A stretch of 64,000 bases of DNA from Adiantum capillus-veneris (lineage: Eukaryota > Streptophyta > Polypodiopsida > Polypodiales > Pteridaceae): contig CM043964.1 of the NCBI GenBank assembly GCA_014529385.2, positions 136,293,920 to 136,357,919 of the forward strand, given 5' to 3'. Under the pieces are notes generated by a model. The model saw only the letters and a program-made list of their open reading frames with translations. It was not told the origin of the DNA and searched no databases. A program made the translations under genes and the position numbers. Of this stretch, positions 45,621-55,984 are shown one piece after another. Each line of letters opens with the position of its first letter. Position 1 is the first letter of the stretch.

Positions 45621-46205
45621 GGCGAACATCTTGTCACAATTTCACTTCGAGATTGTCCATGTGCAGGGACAGAAGAATGTGGTGGCATATGCTTTGTCTC
45701 GGAAGCCGTTGGTTCTGGCTATTTCCGCGGTACATCATAGGAGCTTCGAGGATATGGTCGACCAGTATGCCACAGATTCGGATTTTGCAGACGTTTTCAC
45801 ATGGATACGGGATGGGGAGACAGTAGCGGGATATTCCATTCGGGATGGCTACTTGATGAGAAAAACCATGTTGTTCGTTACACAGCCGTTGAGGGAAATG
45901 GTTATGATTGAATGCCACTGTCCACCTTTTTCGGGTCACCGCGGCATCGCTACCACCATGAAAGGGGTAGAGAGATCCTTCTTTTGGCCGAGACTCAAGA
46001 AGGATATGGAAGAGTTTGTGCGCAGTTGCTTGGTATGCCAGAAGGTCAAGTTTGACAGGCATAAAGCACAGGGATTGGTACAGCCTTTGCCCATACCCAC
46101 CTGCCGCTGGGAAAGTATTGCAATGGATTTCATTTTTGATCTCCCGAGAACACAGAGTGGTCACGATGGTATCTGGACTGTTATTGACAGATTTAGCAAG
46201 CAGGG
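45613..46205 (+). pseudogene. Element B integrase, truncated
   Basis: A 198-codon frame begins in the RNase H/linker region (RWANILSQFHFEIVHVQGQK, then NVVAYALSRKPL) and reaches integrase: REMVMIECHCPPFSGHRGIA, then RSFFWPRLKKDMEEFVRSCL, VCQKVKFDRHKAQG, an HHCC-type zinc-binding layout. It continues with WESIAMDFIFDLPRTQSG, carrying the first catalytic Asp, and ends after VIDRFSKQG. The rest of the DDE core, the C-terminal domain and the 3' LTR are missing. Confidence 0.88.
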
Positions 46206-46848
46206 CTAAAAGCTCCTAGGCTTTGCTTGGTTTACCTCGGCTCTAAGGTTATAGCATGTCTACATGGGGCGCGCACAGCTGTTGCATGAGTGTTGTTATG
46301 CCGAGCTAGTTTACCGTGGTGACATTGCTGTTAGTTGTACGCTTAACTTGTCTATAATCTAACTAATGCTCTTGTGTTTAGTATTTGGAGAACTGTCTGA
46401 ATTCTAAGATGTCTATCCAATGCTTTGACAATGGATTCAATTATCCTGTATAGTGTAGAGCTTAGTTCTTTGTTGTGGTAGGATGTTTCCTTCGTCCCAG
46501 CTGAGTTGCTTTTGTTTGTGGACATGATAAAGTTCCTTTTTGGATTATTCATCTCTTTGATGGTTTAAGGTTGGCCGAGACTCCACGTTGCTATTGGACT
46601 ACGGAGTCTTGACATTAATAGAAAGGCTTTTGAAGTTCTTGTACTGATCTGCAAAGGTGAAAAGCTTACTTTACCTCTGAAGATGATATGATAACATAAT
46701 TTATATCACATAAGTTTTTAAGACAATTCTTTTTCATGTGAACTTTGGTATATCTTTCCAAGATGCTTGAGTTGTGAAATAGAAAAAAATTACTAGTTAT
46801 ATAAGCTTTAAATTGTCTCTGTGTGAACAATTTGTATGCAGCATTTTC
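46206..46848 (+). promoter_or_regulatory. Upstream region of the F-box gene, probable 5' UTR intron
   Basis: No coding frame. The sequence just before the F-box start reads tttgtatgcag, a good intron acceptor with AG at 46840-46841, 7 bases before the ATG at 46849. This suggests the coding exon is preceded by an intron in the 5' UTR. The upstream exon and promoter were not located. The stretch directly abuts the broken end of element B, so the native promoter may have been partly replaced. Confidence 0.4.
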
Positions 46849-48182
46849 ATGGGTGACGGGGAAAGACAAGATTCGGATGACAAGTTGGTCAACTTGACGT
46901 CTAGGTTGAGATTGAGCTTTCGGTCAGAGTGCAACAGGCAACCGATTCTCTGTGTTAGCAAACACAGCCTGCCTTCTGAGTTGCAGGAGCTGGTCCTGGC
47001 GCATCTACCTGCACTCAAGCTTGCTGAGCTGAAGGGTGTTAGTAGATCATGGAGGGTTCTGTTGCGCAGTCCGAGGTTCAAAGAGAAATGGCAGTCGATA
47101 AGAGGAGGTTGCAACAGTGATTATCTTGATGTGTGGGTGATGAAAAGCATGAATGAGCATGATGACCTGCTGGCTTATATACCGTCATTGAATAAGTATG
47201 GTCCATTTCTTCAGCTCATCTGCATTCCTCTGGTGCTGTCAAACCCTTACATGGACCGTGAGTTACGGAAAAGGAAGTGTCTCTGTGGGAGTGGGTCATT
47301 GTTTGTATTCGGAGAAAAAGATTGGCAATCAAAGGGCTTCTTTTCAATGTACAACCTGCAGACTTGTCAAAGCCAACATTTGAGAAGGCTTCCTATTCAA
47401 ATTTTAATTGGAGATGAAGAATCGCGTTCCCGCATCATCTTGCGACCGCCAGTGCTCATTGCAGCTGAGGACCATTCACAGTTTTGCTTGGTTGTAGAGA
47501 CAAATGCCCAAGGGTACTTTTCATACTTCTCATGTAGGAATAATCTAATTTTGCATGTTAATTATGTTTCGAATTCTGATCTTGTTGTAGGCCCCCACAA
47601 GCTTATGAGCTTCTTGTGTACAAATCCACAACAGCCTCTTGGATCTCTTATCCACAAGAGTCTGCAACAGAGGCAGGTTTTGGTCCCCGGAGCAGCATTG
47701 ATTTTTGTCACTACAATGATGAGGACAGCACTTTATATGCATGGAGCGAAGAGCATTGGTTCAAAGTTCATGTGACGTTTCCAATCGGTGAAGCGCAAAA
47801 TGTTTGGGGGAGGGCATTCAAGGTATTCAAATGTGAAAATCATGTTTTGTTGATAACATGGTTGGTTCAATCAGTGCAAGGAATTGTGTTACAAGGATTC
47901 GTAGTTTGGAAGCTGGTAAGAGCAGAGGAGTCTTGGGGCTGGGTTGAGATTTCAAGGACTCCTCTTGAATTATGCTTGAAGAGTTACAATGAAGAGAGCT
48001 TGGTTCCTGCTACTTTCATGTCTGATGGACGCTGCATCTGTGCCATAGCTTCTTCGCATGAATTCTTCCCACCTTTAGTTTATGATGTAGGGCACGATAG
48101 ATGGTGCCATTTGCATGGAGTTCTGAAGAACATGCAAGCCTTTTTTACTATGAAAATGATGTTCAATTCTGGCAACTTATAG
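46849..48182 (+). CDS. F-box (kelch-associated type) protein, two coding exons
   Basis: The best model starts at ATG 46849 and splices out 47534-47601 (68 bases, GTAGGAATAA to CCACAAG), then reads to TAG at 48180-48182, giving 421 codons. An F-box lies at residues 40-81 (LPSELQELVLAHLPALKLAE, then VSRSWRVLLRSPRF), the module that binds SKP1 in SCF ubiquitin ligases. The remainder resembles plant F-box/kelch-associated C-terminal regions, with hydrophobic strands and phrases such as LLVYKSTTASWISY, VWKLVRAEESWGWVEI and DVGHDRWCHL. It would select proteins for ubiquitination; the target is unknown. The splice model is inferred from frame: without it the frame runs into unrelated text after residue 250. 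An alternative start at 46813 would lie in the presumed intron. This is the only gene in the window without obvious damage. Confidence 0.75.
47534..47601 (+). other. Predicted intron of the F-box gene
   Basis: 68 bases, GT-AG. The donor is catGTAGGA and the acceptor ccacaAG. It has a T-rich 3' part with another AG (ttgttgtag) at 47590, but only the later acceptor gives the phase change needed to join AQGYFSYF to YELLVYKSTTASW. Confidence 0.55.
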
Positions 48183-49443
48183 AAAGCCACTTGTTTCTGA
48201 TTCTGTGTAAATTATTTGCATTTGGGTGGTTTGGATCTAAATATAATGGCCTTAGCACATCAAGGCCTGTATCTTACATATTTTTCTCGTGGAGGTGCTC
48301 AAGGGAATTTCCGTGATGTTACTCCACCAAGCTGAAAAGAGTGCCTGTCACTCTCAAATTGTTGAGCTGAATTGTCTACATAAGGACTTGGACTTGAGTG
48401 GTTATATGAAGGCAAAGAACCTTGGCCATGTTACTGTCGAGAGGGTTAGGAAGAAGAAAGACTAGTAATATATAATAGTTGTTTGTTACATAATTAAGCA
48501 AACAGAGCTTTTTGGCTATGGAGTCGTGTAGAGGAAATAGGAGGAGAGCTTCGAGAGCAGCGTGCCAGCTTGTAAAACTGAACATGGGAAGTGGGGAAAT
48601 TGGAAAGCAGGGCCCCCATAACACGATCGGCTATGCACTCTCGCCTTGTGGTTAACCTATTAGCACAGCCGTATGGGCACTTGAGACCTATTTTTTGATG
48701 TCCTATTGTTCTCGTTAAACATTTCAAAATCTTGAATGAATCCCCTAAGCACTTGTGAAGGTAGCATCATTCTTCTGGCATCAATAGGCCATGAACGCCC
48801 TACTTTGCATACATCCCTTATTAAATGGATCCTTTGCACACTATTGAAAGCTTTCGGGACACAATCTAATGCCGTTTGGTTCCTAAAACCATGTCAAAAT
48901 GTCGAATGAATTCTCCACGCACTTTTAATGGTTGCAAGCTGCTTCTGGCATTGAGAGGCCATGAATGCACTTTTTTGTGATCTTTGTAGTTCTGAGTCCT
49001 TTTACTATTTCAACTCTCTCTAGAATGGCCAATTTTACTACATACTTGGAAGAGAAATTTTGTCGTAAGTGTGACATTTGTATGATTTTTAAACGTAATT
49101 AAATACTTATTCATTACCTTACCATTTTATAGAACTTTTATCTTCGTGACATAGTGTACTCTCATGTTGCTCATCTCTTCAACACCTTCTAAGTAAGAAT
49201 GATTTAGAATGATTTTTTACCATAGGTTCATCCTAGATTGCATTTCCCAAAGGCTCTTGAAACCATGCCATGAGCGGGTGTTTGATGCTCTTAAGGTTGG
49301 TTCCCCTAGGATGGGGCCTTTATTCCCTTCACGCCAATGTGAATTGACACAACACATGATTTTTTTGGTGCCATCTTGGCAACATGGTTGGTGGTCTCAC
49401 CACCCTTTATAAGGTGCCTCCTTAGTCCCTTCGCTCCTCTCAC
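48183..49443. other. 3' flank of the F-box gene, no further gene
   Basis: Probably contains the 3' UTR of the F-box gene in its first few hundred bases. No clear polyadenylation signal was picked out. Later sequence holds two similar phrases (cttctggcat-aataggccatgaa at about 48772 and cttctggcattgagaggccatgaa at about 48941), a weak duplication ~170 bases apart. Nothing else is recognisable. Confidence 0.4.
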
Positions 49444-49444
49444 C

Positions 49445-49496
<52 letters not shown>
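49444..49496. repeat. Compound microsatellite (CT)n(CA)n
   Basis: About 20 bases of CT repeat followed by about 32 bases of CA repeat. Confidence 0.95.
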
Positions 49497-49502
<6 letters not shown>

Positions 49503-49561
49503 CATGGGTTCTTTCATTGGACAAAAAAGCTTAGTTGATAATTATTTCAAGAGCTCTTTAT

Positions 49562-49996
49562 CTACATCTCTATTATGCCGCCCATTACATGATCACACAA
49601 ACAGCTGTCACAGTAAAAGCAGGTGTTTGGACGCTTAGCTACTACAGGTAGGATATGAGTTGCCAAGGCTATCCCATACTCCCGAGTGCGAGGAGTACTG
49701 TTAAAATATCCTCTGAGTGGATGGCCATAACTACGATACAAGAAAATCTTATGAGGAGGTAGGAACTGGGCTAGTAGGTATAACCGATCTGAAAAACTTT
49801 GCTTTATTGAATGTTCTATGTAATAATACTTTGGCCTTAGGCCCAGACCCTCAGTAACCATCGCCAATCGGATATTGTTTTTGAAATGCTCACAACCCCA
49901 AAGGGTCACACGTGTCACTCGGTCCTGATATGTCCACCACTTAGTTTGGGAAACAGAGGTTTCTAAATGCGGAAATAGAACGTTGCTCTCCGAGTA
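49562..49996 (-). pseudogene. Unrecognised reading frame with protein-like composition
   Basis: Minus-strand frame of 118 codons from an internal Met at 49918, open upstream to a stop near 49996 (about 143 codons in all). It includes TKWWTYQDRVTRVTLWGCEH, then SIKQSFSDRLYLLAQFLPPH, IFLYRSYGHPLRGYFNSTPR and a C-terminal CFYCDSCLCDHVMGG with a CX2CX2CXC arrangement. Its Trp, Tyr and Cys content differs from chance frames in this AT-rich sequence. No ATG sits at its upstream end, so it may be an exon or a fragment of a larger frame. I do not recognise the family. It might belong to a mobile element or be a host exon. Confidence 0.35.
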
Positions 49997-52834
49997 GATT
50001 CACTTGACAAATAAAGATATGCAGTTGCTATGAAAAAAACCTGGTCGTGACTGTATGCCATAATGTGTTAGATACACCGGGTAAGCAAAGTAGTTGAAGA
50101 ATGCTAACTCCAAAAAAGTTACTTTGGACTTGGTTTTTATCACCCATCTTTTATAAACCCCCTTTTTGACTCCTAAACCAAATTGGAAAAAAAAAAGATT
50201 ACCCGAAATTGATTAAACTCTCACCTTTTACATCGGCGCATACTTTACCCTAGTGGATAGCTAAAATGACATAAGCTTACTGTAGGGTTGGGGTAGTAGG
50301 TGTAAAACTTGCTGTGTATGTTCATCCAAGTCTTGATACAATAAACTCGTAACAAATCTACGGACCGGGGATTGACTATGGGAATAGATGGTTATCTATT
50401 TGCCTTGGTGTTGTGGTGGACAATATGACCTATCTTTGCATTTAACTCAATACTATCTTTTCATTGTACTAATGTAGTGGGTTTAGTATTCTCTGCATTA
50501 AGTTTTCTTGCCACTGCTGCACGCCACTGCCTGTGTACTGGGGTGTGGGTCTGCTGCCGAATATAGTAGCGGATGTGGCGCGTCTTGCCTGTAAACCTCC
50601 AGATCTTGGGCTGGGGGGATCCCTGAGTATATGCCTATGCTGGCGACCTCAATTGTGGGTAAACGTGTCCAACTCAGGTGTCGCGTCTTCTGCAGATGGG
50701 CATCAACTGGTATAAAAGACTCATAAGGTGAGTAATCATACTCACTTAGTTGCGTGCTCTGTTATCACTTCTGTGTGTGTGAGTTCAAAACTGTGTGAGT
50801 TATTATCTACTGACTGTTGTGGGCTCAACATGCCGAAAAAGGCTGAGAAGGCGATTGTGGAGGCTTCGTCGTCTCCTAATCTACAGGTCAACAGAAATCT
50901 GTTTTGTTCTTGAGTCTGTTGAAAGATTGTCTGAGCCGGAAGATGTGGCTGTAGCTGATTTCTTTGGAAAATGAAAATGTTGGAAATAAAACATTGCTCA
51001 ATCTGTCCTTTTTCTGAAAATCAGTTTCTTTCTTGTTTATGGTATGTAGCTCATATTGCTAAGAATCACTGGGTATTTTACTATAGGTTTACTTTATTAC
51101 AGATGTGAAGTAGTGATTCTCTAATAATGCTAGTTTTCCGTGGAATAAGCGGTGTGGCGAATAAAGTCTGGGTTCTAAAAACGGTTTTTTAGCTGAGATT
51201 ATTTCTATTGGTAAAAAAAACTGCCATGTTTCGAGGATATGTTAATGAATGACTGTACTGATTACTAGGTGGCATGGTGTCTAAATGGAAATTGGTATTT
51301 CTATGAGGTTTTTAGGTAAGCACTTATGAATTGGATACTTCAGGGCTCTGAATAAAAGTTGGAATTTCATAAAAAAATTAACTTAAAAATAACTCAAAAC
51401 AGTGAGCTGGATGGTTCGGTTACCTTGGTAAGTTGGAATACAAATTGAATTGTAGTACTCTAGGTAATGCAACAGATCTTGGACTGATTTTTTTAGAACA
51501 GACATCTATTTTATTGAATCAACTGAAAGTTATTTTGGAATTACTGAATACTTTGGGTGTATAGCCCTAGCTTCGGATATTTTGTAGGAAATGAGTGGCA
51601 TCATATACCGGATTGTGGTAGATAGCTGGTTTCAAATTTACTTGGACTTTTTGACCATAGTACTTCACAAGCTGGGAATATTAGTGAAAGTTTCCGGTTG
51701 TTGCTCACCAAGTCAGCATAGGCACTGATTTCTACTGGCCATAGTTTGTTGGACCCTCGATTATTCAATAAAATTTGCTTGCCATTGTCTACTCGCCTTT
51801 TATTTTCACTCAAGTAGATATTAACCGGTATTTTTCTAACATCTTGCTGTATATACTACAAAATGCTTCTGGTAGGTTGGTTAAAAAGGTGCTTGATACG
51901 ATGAGTATGTCATAATTGTTCCCTTTAGCTGATCCTGGATGGAGACTTTTAAGTTATTTCTTTCTCGGACGGTGTCTGAGCTTGCTCTAAGGGACTGAGT
52001 CGTCTAGGGTATTTTGGTATACAGTTTATAGCTGACTTGGGGCAGCAATATGTTGGACATGACATAATAACAAGGTTATTTCTTGATAAAGGTAGTGAAT
52101 TTATCTAAGAAGGGGGTATCTCAGGTTTGTAAATTGGTAAATACTTAGTTTTTTTGGGGATATCTCAGCTTGGTCCAAAAATAGGATCAATTTCAAAAAA
52201 TTATTTATATACAAGGAAGTGGTGGTCCTTAATAAACTTAGGTCTGGCTTAAGATTGCTAGTGCATAAATCTATAGAATGTAATTCTCTCCAATCTGTTT
52301 AGGGATGAAGTTCTGTTTAATTTTGATAATCTTCTTAACTCCTAAAATCTTAAGGATTGGTAAAGAAAGTTTTTAATAAAAAACAATATAATCAAGAAAT
52401 AAACCAGATTTATGGCTGCTCTATGGGGTTTGTCACTTTCCATATTAGATTGACAGAAAAGCCAAGAAACTTTTTTATCTAAAAAGAACTAAATACAATT
52501 TACGAACTATGTTTTTTTTATGGTGACATGGATAACAACTGGGATGCCCAGCATCACCTGCGTACAGTCATGTGCTAACGGATTGTTTTCTTGTGGCTAT
52601 GGGTGCAGGTGAGGGCTACCTTCCTTGATTAAAACATTCTGTTCTTAACATACGGAGGATCTCTTAACGTGATGCAAAATGTCCCAGACTTTGGGTGTGC
52701 GGTTTCCCGCGCTATATTCTTTAATCTTCATTACCTTGTACAAAATTTATTTTCAAAATGCAAATAAATTGTTGTACAAATCCATTGTATTATTCTAGAA
52801 TTGTTGTTCTGTGAACAGTTAGTGTTCGTTTGCG
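49997..52834. other. Long non-coding stretch upstream of the Penelope-like relic
   Basis: About 2.8 kb without convincing coding frames. A short moderate-GC stretch lies at 50510-50910, with a small frame reading MPKKAEKAIVEASSSPNLQV. The rest is AT-rich. It may in part be the 5' untranslated region of the element that follows, but nothing proves it. Confidence 0.35.
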
Positions 52835-52991
52835 TATATATATAGATTTAGAACTGCTACACACACAATAAACACAAAAGAGAGATTTACTTTGTTGTGG
52901 ATCTCTCTCAGACAATAATTCTAGAAATAATCGCCTATTATAGTATAATTTATTATACTCTAGTAGGCTAGGGTGCTATCACACAGTCTCA

Positions 52992-54677
52992 GTGGTTCTG
53001 TTTAACCTGACTGGTGAAAGGCTGCTAGCACGACCATTCCACTCTATATTCACGATTCTCGTTCTCACTTTACTTTACAATACTACCATTTCACAAGCTA
53101 TTACTTCTATTTACCAGGTTTTGGGAAAGCTCACTGCAAGAATTAAAGTCTGCTCTGACCCTGAGAAAAGAGCTCTGATTTTGGAGAAGTTACGACTTGC
53201 TAAAGAAATAGAAAAGACCTTCCCTAATATCTCGCTTAGGATTAGGCCTTATCTACATAGGGCTGTTAAATTCAAAAAGATGTAACTCTATGTATTAGAT
53301 CTTCAAATCTACACAACTCCTCCAAAATTACGGATATCTAACTACTGTTAATTTTGGAGATTGTTTCCCTTTCCCAAGGGCTCGCTCTTCCTGCGGAACC
53401 CCTTTTACTTGCTTCTCTTCTTGTACTGAAATGTATACAAGATAGAGAAGCCTCTGCCTTAATTTTCGAAGCTTCTAAGGAGTCTAGTATGTCTCTTGTC
53501 CAACTTATTTCATTTGACCTCTGGGTAAAAGTACTAGCTCTCCTAGTTAAGAATAAATCTCATGGTATCAACCTTCTGATGGAATTTACTTCTAATCTGG
53601 CTGGTCTTTCCAAAGCCCATATTCAGGACTTAGCATCATTCTCTTCCAAAGGATCTGAACTATCCAATCTTCTTAGAAAATTTTGCGGGCTTAGTCCCAT
53701 CTTTGTTACGGCTCCCTCTACACCTATAGTCCCTCCATCGAATAGCCTCTTTTGCAGAGATGCAGCTGCATTAGAAGCTGTAAAATAATTTCAGAAGGAC
53801 CTTTGTTCACTCAGTGAAGCTTATCTTTTGGATATGGTACCGAAAGTCTCTAGGGCCTTTCCTTTTTTACCTTCACCACAAATTGAGGTAGAATCCTTGG
53901 GGGTAGAGCACAGGCTGTGGATGTTCCCATATAAAGGATTTCTTGCATCCATTTCTATGGAAACCTGGGTCTTCCTTGCCAACCTGGCCCCTACTACTAT
54001 TGAAGAATGTAAACTTAAAGTTCTTAAAGGGATCCAACTCTTGGACAAAGGAGATTTGATTAAAAGCTCCTTTCAATATGAGTTTCCTTGATGAAAAAAA
54101 ATGTAGTTCGAATACAGGTTTATATGCAAGAACCAAAGGTGTGATGACCTTTAGTAAAAGTAATGCTGATTACTATACGGAGACAGTGTGGAATGTGTTC
54201 AGGCCTTACCTTAAGTGTGCTTGCAAATTCTTAGACCCCAAAGTTGCTTGCGAGTCAAGCATCATTTGGTTTGACCATGCTATTTGGTACGCCCTCAACA
54301 ATCTAACTAGTATCTTTCCTAATAAAGCAGAAGAATTTCACCTTTCCCTCTTTTGATCTTGGCTTGGTGGACAAGCTAAGGATTTCGTCTTAGCTCAAAT
54401 CGCCTTTATTTAGTACATATCAATTATGTGTGACACACTTGAAGAGCTTAGATAGGATGGGTGTGGTACTCTGCTAACCACTTATGGCGGCTTTAAAGGA
54501 ATCAAAAGTCTGGTTGGGCAAATCAAACCTAATATTGAAGATGAAGATTCGCAAGTTTCCAAACGACCTAATAGTCTTGTCTCTCCGGCGTTGTCTTACA
54601 CCTCTTTCTTAACTCCTTCCTCTAGTGATTCTGTTTTTGGCAGAGGGAGAGGTAGAAGTTATGTTAGGTCGCTGTAG
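52992..54677 (+). pseudogene. ORF1-like region of the Penelope-like relic
   Basis: Frames in sequence: 52992-53285 (ERLLARPFHSIFTILVLTLL; later KVCSDPEKRALILEKLRLAK), 53354-53788 (SLVQLISFDLWVKVLALLVK; IQDLASFSSKGSELSNLLRK), 53789-54091 (KVSRAFPFLPSPQIEVESLG; APTTIEECKLKVLKGIQLLD) and 54078-54356 (GVMTFSKSNADYYTETVWNV; DPKVACESSIIWFDHAIWYA). It ends near DSVFGRGRGRSYVRSL and a stop. Stops and frameshifts separate the parts. A nucleic-acid-binding, gag-like role would fit the position and basic tail but is inference; no known domain was recognised. Confidence 0.45.
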
Positions 54678-54712
54678 AAACCTACCAATCAGAAACCTTT
54701 TGGATATGTAAT

Positions 54713-55975
54713 ATGCACGTACGAAGGAATGCATATGGAAGACTTTTCCTACCTCCAAAAGAAGAAGTGTGTAATAAGATTATCTCACATTGCTTGTTTA
54801 CTAGCAAGATTTTGGATTTCTTTACTCCCCAAGCTATTTTCTCAGAATGTTTTGGACATGTTTTTGGATCTAATTTATTACTAAAGGATGTGATGATTGG
54901 ATGGAAATACTCGCCGCCTATTAAGAATCTTTTTTATTCAAATGAATTTCTCCATAATAATGTGATTCCTGTCTGCTCTTGTCATCTATTCCAAAAATTC
55001 TGTAAAAGCTTTACTAACTTTGGATTACATGTTTGTACTTCTAACTTAGAAATCATTTCAGATCCACAGGTAAGGAGCCTCTTTAGTAAAGGCTTGAATC
55101 ATATTCCTCCTTTTCCACTAAATCCTCAAATTGCCTTATTGGCGCTACTTGAATGCCTGGCCGACTTGGCCTTAAAACTCCAACTGGAGGAGGAAGTTCT
55201 CTTCCAACTTACCGCAACACTCAAAGGAATTTTTTTGGAAAAAGATCAGTCTTATGCCACAATGGCTAAGTACTGATACTACCTGGCTTACACCTAAAAT
55301 TAAGACCTCTATTTCTGACTCTAAAAAGAAATGGCTCATTATTGGCCTAGATAAAGCCTCAAATACTACATCCTTTATATGTAAAAGATTAGCATTCAGG
55401 CTACCAATTCAAGACTCAATAGTAAGGACTTTCTTAAACTTGAGAACTCTCCGCTTGATATAGCTACACTATTAAATAATGAATTATCAGGACTTAGTTA
55501 TTGTCCTGATTCTCTAAAAATTCCTGTACTCTTCCCAACTTATAAGAACATAAGCATAAATTTAGATGGATTTCTTACGCTTCCAATAGCCTGTTCTCTT
55601 GTGTTACGAATGACATCACCCACTGCTTAAATTTTGTTCTACTAGAAATTGAAGATATCTGTGCCATCAAACATAGAGATTTAAAAAGATTCAGAAATAT
55701 AGATTATTGCCCTTTTTGGGTCATAAAAAACGCAGCCGAGGTGTCTATCAACCCCCCAGAAAACATTTTCTCTATCTTCACAGCAGACATAACTCAATGT
55801 TATGAAAATATCCCTTTAAATGGACCGTATGGGCTGGTTAATACCATCTAGTCTTATAAAGATTGCATTTTCCCACAGAAAGAAACTTGGGTATCCATGC
55901 ATCTCACTAAAAGGGAATAAAGGATGGGTGAAATTTTGAGCTGGTATGGTGCAGTAACTACCTTTTAATCCCCCT
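54713..55975 (+). pseudogene. ORF2-like reverse transcriptase of the Penelope-like relic
   Basis: A 187-codon frame, 54713-55276, gives the N-terminal part (FYSNEFLHNNVIPVCSCHLF, then VRSLFSKGLNHIPPFPLNPQ and ALLALLECLADLALKLQLEE). Further pieces are at 55254-55463 (KKKWLIIGLDKASNTTSFIC) and, after frameshifts, about 55640-55970 (LLEIEDICAIKHRDLKRFRN; FSIFTADITQCYENIPLNGP; WVSMHLTKREQRMGEILSWY). The ADITQCYENIPL motif is the RT block with the first catalytic Asp; in Penelope-type RTs this block reads like D-x-x-x-Y/F-x-N/S-I-P. The D-D catalytic box is not present before the copia junction. Confidence 0.55.
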
Positions 55976-55984
55976 TTTAGCACA

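Larger units (their letters stand above)
33300..46205 (+). mobile_element. Ty3/gypsy element B (nest host), 3'-truncated
   Basis: Plus-strand gypsy element with a 5' LTR, PBS, gag, protease, RT, RNase H and the first part of integrase in that order, the pol order of Ty3 elements. It is split twice: by solo LTR-C inside gag (34982-36686) and by element A2 inside RT (38393-44978). Without the inserts about 4.6 kb remains. It ends abruptly after the integrase motif IDRFSK at about 46205, with no 3' LTR, so a later deletion removed its right end and also the right part of A1. Many stops and frameshifts show it is inactive. Confidence 0.85.
52835..55975 (+). mobile_element. Penelope-like (RT-bearing, non-LTR) element relic
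   Basis: A TATA-like TATATATATAG at 52835-52845 is followed by two successive, decayed reading frames: an ORF1-like part (about 52992-54677) ending in a Gly/Arg-rich tail, and an ORF2-like part (54713-55975) with RT similarity. ORF2 phrases (VRSLFSKGLNHIPPFPLNPQ, then IIGLDKASNTTSFICKRLAF and FTADITQCYENIPLNGPYGL) match the order of Penelope-type RTs: an L-kGl-fiP motif, a DK fingers motif, then the first catalytic Asp box. The element is cut at about 55975 by a copia fragment, so the second catalytic box and any GIY-YIG endonuclease are missing. Family assignment is by motif order, not alignment. Confidence 0.55.
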
